DNA from: Neohoeflea coraliihabitans
Lineage (GTDB): Bacteria > Pseudomonadota > Alphaproteobacteria > Rhizobiales > Rhizobiaceae
Assembly: GCF_019334345.1 (NCBI RefSeq)
Contig: NZ_JAHWQX010000001.1
Coordinates: 620,001 to 684,000 of the forward strand
Length of the DNA stretch: 64,000 bases
Direction of reading: 5' to 3'
The position numbers were made by a program, and so were the translations under genes. Positions 35,363 through 43,433 of this stretch are shown in pieces. Numbering within the stretch: the first letter of the stretch is position 1; each line of letters starts with the position of its first letter. The notes beneath the pieces are model-generated. The model was given only the letters and a program-made list of their open reading frames with translations. It was not told where the DNA came from and made no database searches.

Positions 35363-36721
35363 ATGACCGTTGTGGAAGAGCTGTCTCGATCCCTGGTTCA
35401 GGTGAAGACGATACCGGCCGAAGTGTCGACAAAGGCCATCGAGGCCATCGAGGATCTTGCTGTTGCGGCTATTGCTGGCATTGAAACCCCGGCAAGTGAG
35501 GCGGCTGCCAGCGCCGCCAAGAAAATATGGGGGACCGGCCCTGCCGTGTGTTGGTTCGACGGCACACACCTGACGGCTCCGGGGGCGGCCTATGTGAATT
35601 CGACACTCGCTGCAGTGATGGATCTCGACGATGGACATCGCGCGGCAGTGGGCCACCCCGGCGCCGGCGTCATTCCGGCCGTTATGGCTATCGGCGACAC
35701 GCGCCCCGTTTCCAACGATAGAATGATCAGGGCGATCGTCATCGGCTATGAGGTGGCTATACGCGTGGCCGCCTCACGACATTTGTCGCAACTGACCACC
35801 ATGGTCTCCGGTCCTTGGATCGGGCAAGGCGTGGCGGCCGCGGCAGCTTATCTGCGAGGACTGCCGGCAGACCGCATGGCCCAGGCGATCGCCATTGCCG
35901 GCTCGACCGCTCCCAACCTGCTTGCTGTCGGTTATTCGAAAGTCATGGGCAACCATCTTAAGGAAGGAATACCCTGGGCTACCGCCACCGGACTGAGTGC
36001 CGTCGAACTTGCGGCGTCCGGATTTACCGGGCCCATCGATATTTTCGACAATCCCGAGCTTTTTCGGCAGGATGCACTGCTCAACGGCCTTGGTGAAAAT
36101 TGGACCATGCGCGAGATCTATTTCAAGCCGTACAGCTGCTGCCGATGGGGTCATGCGGCGATTGATGCGGCTCTGCAGCTACAAGCAGAGCACAGCCTCA
36201 CGCCGTCCGACATAAAGCACATCACCGTCGACACATTTGGCTGGGCGCTGCGTCTGAACAACGAAAAGCATCCGCGCACGTTGGAATCGGCGCAATACAG
36301 CGTTCCGTTCTGCGTAGCGCTGGCGCTGACAGCTGGCGCCGATGCCTTCCTGCCGATGAGCGAGAAAGCTCTGTCCGATGCTGCCGCAACAGAGCTTTCG
36401 GAAAAGGTCAACCTTGTCAAAGACGAACGCTTCGATGCAATGTTCCCTCAATCGGTTCCGGCCCGGGTGTCCATAGAGACTGCCACTCGCAAATTGAGCC
36501 GCGAGGTTTTAGCGCCCCTGGGGGAGCCGACCAATCCGATGACCTCGCAGCAAATGCGCAGCAAGTTCCGGACGGTGGCGCAGAAGAAACTTATGGAAAA
36601 AGACGTTGCCCGGATGGAAGATGCGCTCGATGCCTTGCGCAGCAGACGTCTCTCTACATTCAGGGATCAACTTAACAGTCCGATATCGGTATATAGAGCT
36701 GGGAAACGTGCGGCTGGATGA
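35363..36721 (+). CDS. MmgE/PrpD family protein
   Basis: 452 residues with the layout of this dehydratase/decarboxylase/isomerase family: a large helical domain with MDLDDGHRAAVGHPGAGVIP (about 93-112) and a late domain with YFKPYSCCRWGHAAIDAAL (about 253-271). The H and K/Y positions near GH-x-GA are the usual active-site area. Relatives act on 2-methylcitrate, cis-aconitate or iminodisuccinate. It faces the TRAP operon across a shared promoter and probably handles the imported acid. Confidence 0.9.
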   Translation: MTVVEELSRSLVQVKTIPAEVSTKAIEAIEDLAVAAIAGIETPASEAAASAAKKIWGTGPAVCWFDGTHLTAPGAAYVNSTLAAVMDLDDGHRAAVGHPGAGVIPAVMAIGDTRPVSNDRMIRAIVIGYEVAIRVAASRHLSQLTTMVSGPWIGQGVAAAAAYLRGLPADRMAQAIAIAGSTAPNLLAVGYSKVMGNHLKEGIPWATATGLSAVELAASGFTGPIDIFDNPELFRQDALLNGLGENWTMREIYFKPYSCCRWGHAAIDAALQLQAEHSLTPSDIKHITVDTFGWALRLNNEKHPRTLESAQYSVPFCVALALTAGADAFLPMSEKALSDAAATELSEKVNLVKDERFDAMFPQSVPARVSIETATRKLSREVLAPLGEPTNPMTSQQMRSKFRTVAQKKLMEKDVARMEDALDALRSRRLSTFRDQLNSPISVYRAGKRAAG

Positions 36722-36742
36722 GCGGGAGGCTCAAATCTGAAT

Positions 36743-37564
36743 ATGCCAAAGGCCAAAACCGACAAGACAACCGGCACCCAATTGCTGGACCGGGCGATCT
36801 CCATCCTCAATCATCTCGGAGATGCGGGGGCAGATGGAGCACGCATGTCCGAGCTTGCCGACGCGTGCAGCCTGAACGCATCGACCGCGCATCGGATCAT
36901 CTCCAGCCTTGAGAACCATGGCCTGATCGAACGCATCGCCGGTACCCGCCGCGTCCGTTTGGGACTTGCGCTTTTTGCGCTGGGCGCAAAGGCCGCCGAT
37001 GGCACGGGATTTCGGCGCGCCTGTCATCCGTCCTTGCTGCGTATCGCCGCTGAAACCGGAGACATGGTGTTCCTGATGGCCCGTTCTGGGTTCAATACAG
37101 TTTGTGTAGACCGTCAGGAAGGCGCCTATGTCATCGAGACACTGACTGGCCAGGTCGGCGGGCAGATCCCCCTCGGAGTCGGCTCGGCTGGCCAGGCAAT
37201 TCTCGCATTTCTGCCCGAGGCAGAGGCCGAAGCGATAATTGCCGCCAACGCGACAGCATATAAGGCGTTCAATCAGCTGAGCGCCGACGATGTTCTGGCT
37301 CGTATCAAGGAGATCCGCGAACTGGGCTACGCACTCGATCACGGACAGCTCATTGAGGGAATTTCCGCCTTGGCAATGCCCATTCGCCTGAATGACGCAA
37401 GCATCGCGGGCGCGCTAACCATCAATATGACCAGCGCCCGATTAAAGCCCAAACGACTCGAAGGCTTGCTTGAATTGCTGCAACGGGAGATCGCGGTTAT
37501 TCGCGGCCTGATCAACCCCTATGAAGTGCGTGCTGCAAAGCCACAAGCGCGTCCAGCTGGCTAA
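36743..37564 (+). CDS. IclR-family transcriptional regulator
   Basis: 273 residues. The N-terminal winged helix reads MSELADACSLNASTAHRIIS (34-53), and the effector domain includes GLALFALGAKAADGTGF and LGVGSAGQAILAFLPEAEAE. IclR proteins bind organic acids. It lies 21 bp after the MmgE/PrpD gene and is probably co-transcribed with it. It is the likely regulator of this gene pair and of the divergent TRAP operon. Confidence 0.9.
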   Translation: MPKAKTDKTTGTQLLDRAISILNHLGDAGADGARMSELADACSLNASTAHRIISSLENHGLIERIAGTRRVRLGLALFALGAKAADGTGFRRACHPSLLRIAAETGDMVFLMARSGFNTVCVDRQEGAYVIETLTGQVGGQIPLGVGSAGQAILAFLPEAEAEAIIAANATAYKAFNQLSADDVLARIKEIRELGYALDHGQLIEGISALAMPIRLNDASIAGALTINMTSARLKPKRLEGLLELLQREIAVIRGLINPYEVRAAKPQARPAG

Positions 37565-37646
37565 ATCGCGCCAAACTCTCAAATGTCGATGTGGCACGAC
37601 CAAGGGCAGCCTGAGCTGCGCTGCGTCGGTACCGCCTGCGCGTCCT

Positions 37647-38243
37647 TCAATTCTGCTCACCCCGCGTCATACCCCGTCGCGACGTCTGTGTCTTGACCAG
37701 TTGTCCGATGCCCATGAGCCCGACGGTCAGGGCAATGAATATTACCGAGACCGCGGCGATCACCGGCGACAGGCTGAAATCGATGTCCTCGAACAGCTTG
37801 CGCGTCACCGTCTTGTTCTCCACGCCCGAGATGAAAAAGGCGACAATGGTTTCATCAAAGGAAGCGAGGAAGGAGAATACGCCGGCCCCGATCATCGCCG
37901 GAGAGATGAGTGGCATGGTGACCTCGACGAAGCTGCGCAGCCGCGATGCCCCGAGGTTAAGTGCGGCCATCTCGAGCGAGAAATCGAGACGCGACAAAGC
38001 TGCTGAGACGATCACCACCGTATAAGGCACTGCCAGCGCCGTTTGGATCAGCACAAAGCCGAAGGTCGTACCGGTCAGCCTCAGTGGAGCGAACTGCAGA
38101 TAGACCGCGATCGCGACGATGATGTGCGGCACGATCAATGGCGCCAGAAGCAGGACATTGATCAGTTCCTTGCCCGGCACGTTGCCGCGAACGAGAGCGA
38201 TGGCCGCCATGGTTCCGATGATCACCGATGATATCGTGGACAC
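37647..38243 (-). pseudogene. 5'-truncated ABC permease gene (PotC-like) at the island edge
   Basis: About 198 residues of the C-terminal three quarters of a PotC-like permease. The EAA loop is EMAALNLGASRLRSFVEVTM and the ending contains MGIGQLVKT. Upstream codons remain open only to a stop at 38295-38297 and read AHARRIALGAIWVSTISS, so the first two membrane helices (about 60-70 residues) are missing. The only start is the GTG at 38243 inside a helix. No partner permease, ATPase or binding protein lies beside it. It was probably cut during integration or deletion at the tRNA-Phe remnant 80 bp away. Confidence 0.75.
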
Positions 38244-38324
38244 CCAAATGGCACCCAGCGCGATTCTTCTCGCATGAGCGTAACGGCGCTCGATCTATAA
38301 CTTGCTGATTTACTTAAGGAAAAA

Positions 38325-38372
38325 TGGTGCCCAGACGCGAATTCGAACTACGGACACGCGGATTTTCAATCC
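38325..38372 (-). repeat. Decayed 3' half of tRNA-Phe (probable att site)
   Basis: Read on the minus strand the segment starts GGATTGAAAATCCGCGTGTC, the anticodon arm of tRNA-Phe (GAA). It continues through TTCGAAT and ends TCTGGGCACCA, a tRNA 3' end with CCA. There is no 5' half, and the T stem has a mismatch and wobble pairs, so it is not functional. Such a 3' half is what P4-type integrases leave at an island edge. Beyond it, 38403-38432 repeats two short blocks seen at 3052-3093. Confidence 0.7.
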
Positions 38373-38510
38373 TCAAAATATCGCAACTCACCCCACCCCA
38401 TCGCATTCAAGCCCACGCCCATTGCAACCCAGAATGCAACCCCGGGCACTCCATGCGCAACTACGCCCGGCGAGCACCAGACATAACCACCTGAAATACA
38501 AGAAAAAATT

Positions 38511-38587
38511 TGGTAGCGGAGGAGGGACTTGAACCCCCGACACGCGGATTATGATTCCGCTGCTCTAACCGACTGAGCTACTCCGCC
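38511..38587 (-). tRNA. tRNA-Met (CAT anticodon, elongator type)
   Basis: 77 nt including an encoded CCA. The acceptor is GGCGGAG against CTCCGCT, the D stem GCTC/GAGC, and the anticodon stem GCGGA/TCCGC around loop ATCATAA with anticodon CAT at the centre. The T arm is GGGGG TTCAAGT CCCTC. The A+GCGGA stem and the G1-U72 wobble match elongator Met tRNAs of rhizobia rather than the initiator or Ile2. It marks the start of the core region. Confidence 0.93.
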
Positions 38588-38628
38588 AGAAGCGGACCGG
38601 GGCGCTTTGCCGCCGGTCAGGTCGGCGC

Positions 38629-38658
38629 GATATAAGGGGCCGGGCCGGCGGGTGTCAA
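38629..38658 (-). promoter_or_regulatory. Sigma-70 type promoter of tRNA-Met
   Basis: On the minus strand TTGACA (38658-38653) is followed after 17 bp by TTATAT (38635-38630), which lies 42 bp before the tRNA 5' end. The spacer is very GC-rich. This is a near-consensus promoter at the right distance. Confidence 0.7.
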
Positions 38659-38809
38659 GCGGTTCCGCGCGCAAAAGCCGCCCTTTGCAGAGGGCCGCAC
38701 AGAGGGCCGCGCGCGCCCGGCCTTTACCTTGTTGGCGTTCCGCCCTTGTCTTGCCCGGGCATCGGCAGTACCACGCGCACCAGCACCCTGCCCGTCATGA
38801 GGTTTTTCG

Positions 38810-39859
38810 ATGAGCAATCCCGCCCGCAGCAGCGCCAGCGCCACAGGAGAAGGCCGCGGCGAACTCGGCCCGCATCGCGAGGATCCGGCGCCGCGCGCGG
38901 TGCCCGGCATGCCGCGCATCGGCGTCGTTGGCTGCGGCTACTGGGGCACCAATCACATCCGCACCCTGTCCGGCCTGGGCGCCCTCGCCGCTGTCAGCGA
39001 TCATCATCCCGGTCGCGCCGACGCGAAGGGGCGCGAATTCGACGTCGCCGCGCCCTCCTTCTCCGCCCTGCTCGCCGACCCGGACATCGATGCCGTCGTC
39101 CTCGCCTTGCCACCGCATGAGCACGCCGCCGCGGCGCTCGAGGTGATCGCCGCCGGCAAGCATCTTTTGATCGAAAAGCCGATCGCCCTGACCGTGCCCG
39201 AGGCGCGCCAGGTCGTCACACGCGCCGAGGCCGCCGGCATCATCGCCATGACGGGGCATGTGCTGCGCTTCCACCCGGCCTTTGAAAAACTGCTCGAGAT
39301 CGTCGCTGACGGCACGCTCGGGCCACTGCGCTATATCCATTCGCACCGCGTCGGGCTCGGCAAGTTTCACGCCGAAAACGATGCCCTGTGGGACATCGCG
39401 CCGCACGATCTGTCGCTGATCCTGGCGCTGACAGGCGAAAATCCCGTCAGCGTGCGCGGTGAAGGCGCCGCCATCCTCGAACCGCTCAGCGATTTCGCGC
39501 ATCTGCATCTTGAGTTTCCCGGCGGCATCAAGAGCCACGTCTTCACATCGCGGCTCAATCCCTACCGCGAACGCCGCCTGACCGTGATCGGCGAAAAGGC
39601 GATGGCCACCTTCGATGACATGGCGCCGGCCGAGGAGAAACTGGCGCTCTACCGCCATCGCCTGTGGCAGGAGGACGGCGGCTGGCAGTCGCAGATGGTC
39701 GATCCGGAATTTCTGCCGCTTGCAGATGGCATGCCGCTAACGCGCGAACTCGAGCACTTCATCGACTGCATCCGCACCGGCACACCGCCACGCACGCCGG
39801 TCAGCGAGGGCCTGGCGGTCATCGAGATCCTAGCAAAGGGCACCGTCCGCCACGCTTGA
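38810..39859 (+). CDS. Gfo/Idh/MocA family oxidoreductase
   Basis: 349 residues. After a 30-residue extension the NAD(P)-binding motif reads IGVVGCGYWGTNHIRTL. EKPIALTVPEA holds the catalytic lysine (family motif EKP), and the C-terminal substrate domain includes a histidine in WDIAPHDLSLIL. Family members oxidise or reduce sugar carbons. It lies between tRNA-Met and rpoH and is transcribed toward rpoH. The substrate is unknown. Confidence 0.9.
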   Translation: MSNPARSSASATGEGRGELGPHREDPAPRAVPGMPRIGVVGCGYWGTNHIRTLSGLGALAAVSDHHPGRADAKGREFDVAAPSFSALLADPDIDAVVLALPPHEHAAAALEVIAAGKHLLIEKPIALTVPEARQVVTRAEAAGIIAMTGHVLRFHPAFEKLLEIVADGTLGPLRYIHSHRVGLGKFHAENDALWDIAPHDLSLILALTGENPVSVRGEGAAILEPLSDFAHLHLEFPGGIKSHVFTSRLNPYRERRLTVIGEKAMATFDDMAPAEEKLALYRHRLWQEDGGWQSQMVDPEFLPLADGMPLTRELEHFIDCIRTGTPPRTPVSEGLAVIEILAKGTVRHA

Positions 39860-39919
39860 GCGGCGATGGCGTCAGAGTCGGCTTCAACTGACCGCCCATG
39901 GCAGCCGGTTCGTGCCGTT

Positions 39920-40846
39920 TCAGTCGGCCGAAAGAAGGCCCGCCGCATCGCGCTGCGCCCCGGTCTGCTGGCGTTGTTCGAGCGCCGCCTTCTGTACGGC
40001 ATCCTGCACCTTTTCGAAGGCCCGCACCTCGATCTGGCGCACCCGCTCGCGGCTGATGTCGAACTCACCTGACAATTCCTCGAGCGTGATCGGATCATCC
40101 CGCAGCCGGCGCGCCTGGAAGATGCGCTTTTCGCGCTCATTGAGCACATCGATGGCATCGCTCAGCATCGAACGGCGGTTCTGCAGCTCATCCTGCTCGA
40201 CCAGCATGTCTTCCTGGGTCTCGGCCTCATCGACCAGCCAGTCCTGCCATTGCCCGCCCTCGCCTTCACTGGCCTTGATCGGCGCGTTCAGCGAGGCATC
40301 GCCGGACAGCCGGCGGTTCATCGACACCACTTCATCTTCCGAAACATTCAGCGTCTGGGCGATTTCCGCCACCTGATCGGGCCGCAAATCACCGTCATCG
40401 AGCGCCTGGATCTTGCTCTTGACCTTGCGCAGGTTGAAAAACAGCCGCTTCTGATTGGCTGTGGTCCCCATCTTGACCAGCGACCACGACCGCAAAATGT
40501 ACTCCTGGATCGATGCCTTGATCCACCACATCGCATAGGTGGCCAGGCGGAAGCCGCGCTCGGGATCGAATTTCTTGACCGCCTGCATCAGCCCGACATT
40601 GCCCTCGGAGACCACCTCTCCGATCGGCAGGCCGTAGCCGCGATAGCCCATGGCGATCTTCGCCACCAGGCGCAAATGGCTGGTCACCAGCTTGTGCGCT
40701 GCATTGGTGTCTTCATGCTCGAGATACCGCTTGGCGAGCATGTATTCTTCCTGCGGCTCCAGCATGGGAAACCGCCGGATTTCAGCGAGATATCGGTTCA
40801 GACCGTTCTCGCCGCTGCTTACAGTCGGCAATGTCGCACGGGCCAT
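39920..40846 (-). CDS. rpoH: RNA polymerase sigma-32 (heat-shock) factor
   Basis: 308 residues from the ATG at 40846, preceded by AAGGAGGGTG. Region 2 (GLPIGEVVSEGNVGLMQAVK, then FRLATYAMWWIKASIQEYIL) binds the -10 element and core. The RpoH box, typical of sigma-32, reads NQKRLFFNLRK. Region 4 ends SRERVRQIEVRAFEKVQ. It directs chaperone and protease genes. In this order rpoH and an RluA-type gene are usual neighbours. Confidence 0.96.
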   Translation of the reverse strand: MARATLPTVSSGENGLNRYLAEIRRFPMLEPQEEYMLAKRYLEHEDTNAAHKLVTSHLRLVAKIAMGYRGYGLPIGEVVSEGNVGLMQAVKKFDPERGFRLATYAMWWIKASIQEYILRSWSLVKMGTTANQKRLFFNLRKVKSKIQALDDGDLRPDQVAEIAQTLNVSEDEVVSMNRRLSGDASLNAPIKASEGEGGQWQDWLVDEAETQEDMLVEQDELQNRRSMLSDAIDVLNEREKRIFQARRLRDDPITLEELSGEFDISRERVRQIEVRAFEKVQDAVQKAALEQRQQTGAQRDAAGLLSAD

Positions 40847-41043
40847 TAGCACCCTCCTTCTTCGGCTCCCTGCCAGGCGAGCCCTTGTGATCCGGCCCGG
40901 GACGGCACCGGAATGTCTCCATATGTCAGATAATCATGGCGCTTTTTCGATACAAGGCGCAAAACGCCGCATCGGTTGCCGCCGATCCCGCAGAACTCGG
41001 AAGACGCCGACTGGTTCCGCGCAGCGCCCCGAAAAGCGCGTCG

Positions 41044-42084
41044 CTAGCGGCGATGTGAGGCCATGCCTTCCAGCGCCATCTGCAGCGCCGCCATATCCTT
41101 GGGCGGCGGCGCCTCGAGCCGCAAGAGTTCTTCCGAGCGCGGGTGGATGAAGGCCAGCAGATGCGCATGCAGGGCCTGCCGGCCGAAGCGCTCCACCGCC
41201 TGCCGTGCCGCATCGGGAAGCGTGTGCGCCTTGGTGCGGAACGCCGCGCCATAGTCCCGGTCGCCGATCAGCGGATGCCCGATATGCGCCATATGCACCC
41301 GGATCTGGTGCGTCCGGCCGGTCTCCAGCCGGCATTCGATCCGGCTCGCCAGGGCGCCTTCAGGTGTCTCGCCGTAACGGGCGCGCACCTGGTAGTGCGT
41401 CACCGCATGGCGCACATCGCTGCCCTGGTCGCTGCGCACGGCCCGGCGCAGCCGGTCGCGCGCCCGCCCAAGCGGCGCGTCGATGGTGCCCGCCAGCGTC
41501 TTCGGGCGCCCCCAGACCAGCGCCGTATAGGCGCGTTCCAGCGCACCGGTGCGGCCGTGATCGGCAAACTGTGCCGCCAGGTGCCGGTGCGCCACGTCGG
41601 TCTTGGCGACCACCATCACCCCCGATGTGTCCTTGTCGAGGCGATGCACGATGCCGGGTCGCCGGACCCCGCCAATGCCGGAAAGACTGTCGCCGCAATG
41701 GGCAATAAGCGCGTTGACCAGCGTTCCGGTCCAGTTGCCGGCCGCCGGGTGAACCACCATTCCCGGCGGCTTGTTGAGGACGATCAGATCGCTGTCCTCG
41801 AACAGGACGTCGAGGGCGATCGCCTCCCCCTTCGGCTGCGGGTCGACGGCCTCCGGCAGGGCGATCTCGATCAGGTCGCCAGCCGTCACCTGACGGTTCG
41901 GCTCGGCGCTGACCTCGGCGTTCAGCCGCACATGGCCCTCCTTGATCAGGACCTTGATGCGACTGCGCGAATAGTCCGGTGCCAGTTGCGCGGCGATCCA
42001 GGCATCGAGCCGGCCGCCATCATCGTCGACGCGAAAAGCTTTCCTGTCGCTCGTGCTTTCGCTAAAGGGAGAGCCACTGTTCAA
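41044..42084 (-). CDS. RluA-family 23S rRNA pseudouridine synthase (RluC/RluD-like)
   Basis: About 346 residues. An N-terminal S4 domain (GRLDAWIAAQLAPDYSRSRI, then VLIKEGHVRLNAEV) precedes the catalytic domain with HRLDKDTSGVMVVAKT, whose aspartate is catalytic. The start is uncertain: TTG 42084 avoids overlap with the divergent gene, while GTG 42123 would overlap it. It converts uridines of 23S rRNA to pseudouridine. It follows rpoH on the same strand order. Confidence 0.92.
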   Translation of the reverse strand: MNSGSPFSESTSDRKAFRVDDDGGRLDAWIAAQLAPDYSRSRIKVLIKEGHVRLNAEVSAEPNRQVTAGDLIEIALPEAVDPQPKGEAIALDVLFEDSDLIVLNKPPGMVVHPAAGNWTGTLVNALIAHCGDSLSGIGGVRRPGIVHRLDKDTSGVMVVAKTDVAHRHLAAQFADHGRTGALERAYTALVWGRPKTLAGTIDAPLGRARDRLRRAVRSDQGSDVRHAVTHYQVRARYGETPEGALASRIECRLETGRTHQIRVHMAHIGHPLIGDRDYGAAFRTKAHTLPDAARQAVERFGRQALHAHLLAFIHPRSEELLRLEAPPPKDMAALQMALEGMASHRR

Positions 42085-42110
42085 TGATCGACCCGTTTCA
42101 GGAAACCAAG

Positions 42111-42500
42111 ATGACACAACCACTGCCGGATGACATCGACGAAAAGCCGCTGGATCCGCAAATGGAGAAAGTGCGGCGCAAGATGGTGCGGCTGCTCGCC
42201 GTGTCGATCGGCATCATGTTCGTCGGTGTTATGGCGGTGCTAGCGGCGATTGTCTACAAATTCACGCGCGGCAGCGATGAAGCGCCGGCTGCCGCCAGCG
42301 TTTCCGCCCCGGTACCGATGGATGCGCCCATTGCCGCACGTATCGAACTGCCGACCGGCTTCTCGGCCCGCTCGGCATCGCTTGCCGGCGATCGTTTGGT
42401 GATCTTTGGCGCCGGCAGCGATGGGGTCAGCCGCATTCTCGTTTTCAATGCCAGCACCGGCACGCGGCTGGCCACCATCGAAGTGGGCCAAACGCCATGA
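42111..42500 (+). CDS. Small membrane-anchored protein (DUF6476-like)
   Basis: 129 residues from the ATG at 42111 (AGGAA just upstream). One membrane helix (about 29-52, LLAVSIGIMFVGVMAVLAAI) follows a charged N-terminus. The outer part (about 60-129) is beta-rich, with DRLVIFGAGSDGVSRILVFN. It resembles a conserved rhizobial family next to the RluA-type gene. No function is known. Confidence 0.7.
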   Translation: MTQPLPDDIDEKPLDPQMEKVRRKMVRLLAVSIGIMFVGVMAVLAAIVYKFTRGSDEAPAAASVSAPVPMDAPIAARIELPTGFSARSASLAGDRLVIFGAGSDGVSRILVFNASTGTRLATIEVGQTP

Positions 42501-42547
42501 GGCGGAAACCCTGACGCCGGCGACCGCATCTTGCCGGAGGCTTCGCA

Positions 42548-43381
42548 ATGACAGATTCAGCGCCGCTCATCCGCATCACCGACCCGGCCGATGCGCGCAT
42601 CGCCGAATTCACAGCCATACGTGAACGCGACCTCGCCGGGCGCGGTGATCGCTTCATCGCCGAAGGCCGGGTCGTTCTCAATGCCTTGCTCGACACGCCG
42701 GCACACGACCGCTTCATCCTGGAAAAACTGTTTGTGCTGGAAAACCGCCTCGAGGGGTTGCAGCCGGTGCTTGCCCGGTTGCCCGCCGATGTGCCGGTCT
42801 ACACCGCCGAACGCAGCGTCATGGATGCCGCCGCCGGATTTGCCATGCACCGCGGCATTCTCGCTCTCGGGCGGCATCGGCCCGCAGCCAGCCTCGGGAG
42901 CTTTCTCGGCAACATGCCGGCTCAGGCGCTTCTCGTGGTTGGCATCGGTCTGTCCAATCACGACAATATGGGCGCCATCTTCCGCAATGCCGGCGTGTTC
43001 GGCGCCGACGGCCTGCTGATCGATTCCACCAGTTGCGCCCCGCTCTACCGCAAGGCGATTCGCGTCTCCGTCGGCGCTGCCCTGCGCGTTCCCTTCTGGC
43101 GCGGCGGCGATGCGTCCCTGCTCATGCGCGCGCTTGTCGAACACAACTTCGTGCCGGTCGGCCTGTCACCGCACGCCGGCCAGGACATCTCCCGGCTGCG
43201 TCCGGCTGCCCGCACGGCGCTGGTCCTCGGCAGCGAAGGCGCCGGCCTGCCGGGCGATCTTCTCGCCGGTGTGTTGAATGTGCGTATCGCCCAGGCGCCC
43301 GGCATGGACAGCCTCAACGTCGCAACAGCGAGCGGCATCGCGCTGTGGCAGGTGGCGCAGGCGATGAACCGGCTGAGCTGA
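42548..43381 (+). CDS. SpoU/TrmH-family RNA 2'-O-methyltransferase
   Basis: 277 residues. An N-terminal substrate-binding domain (about 8-90) precedes a SPOUT knot. Motif 1 is GLSNHDNMGAIFRNAGVFGA, motif 2 is LVLGSEGAGLP and motif 3 is MDSLNVATASGIALWQ, giving the SAM-binding trefoil. It methylates a ribose in rRNA or tRNA; the site is not predictable. It lies 47 bp after the membrane protein gene, probably in the same unit. Confidence 0.92.
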   Translation: MTDSAPLIRITDPADARIAEFTAIRERDLAGRGDRFIAEGRVVLNALLDTPAHDRFILEKLFVLENRLEGLQPVLARLPADVPVYTAERSVMDAAAGFAMHRGILALGRHRPAASLGSFLGNMPAQALLVVGIGLSNHDNMGAIFRNAGVFGADGLLIDSTSCAPLYRKAIRVSVGAALRVPFWRGGDASLLMRALVEHNFVPVGLSPHAGQDISRLRPAARTALVLGSEGAGLPGDLLAGVLNVRIAQAPGMDSLNVATASGIALWQVAQAMNRLS

Positions 43382-43433
43382 ATACACATCGGCTGATGCG
43401 TCGATCTGGAAAGCGGCCGCGGCGCGGCCGGAG

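Noticed and set aside
42084-42123. Longer N-terminus of the RluA-type enzyme from GTG 42123
   Set aside because: It would overlap the start and ribosome site of the divergent membrane protein gene and adds residues unlike the family; kept as an alternative only.
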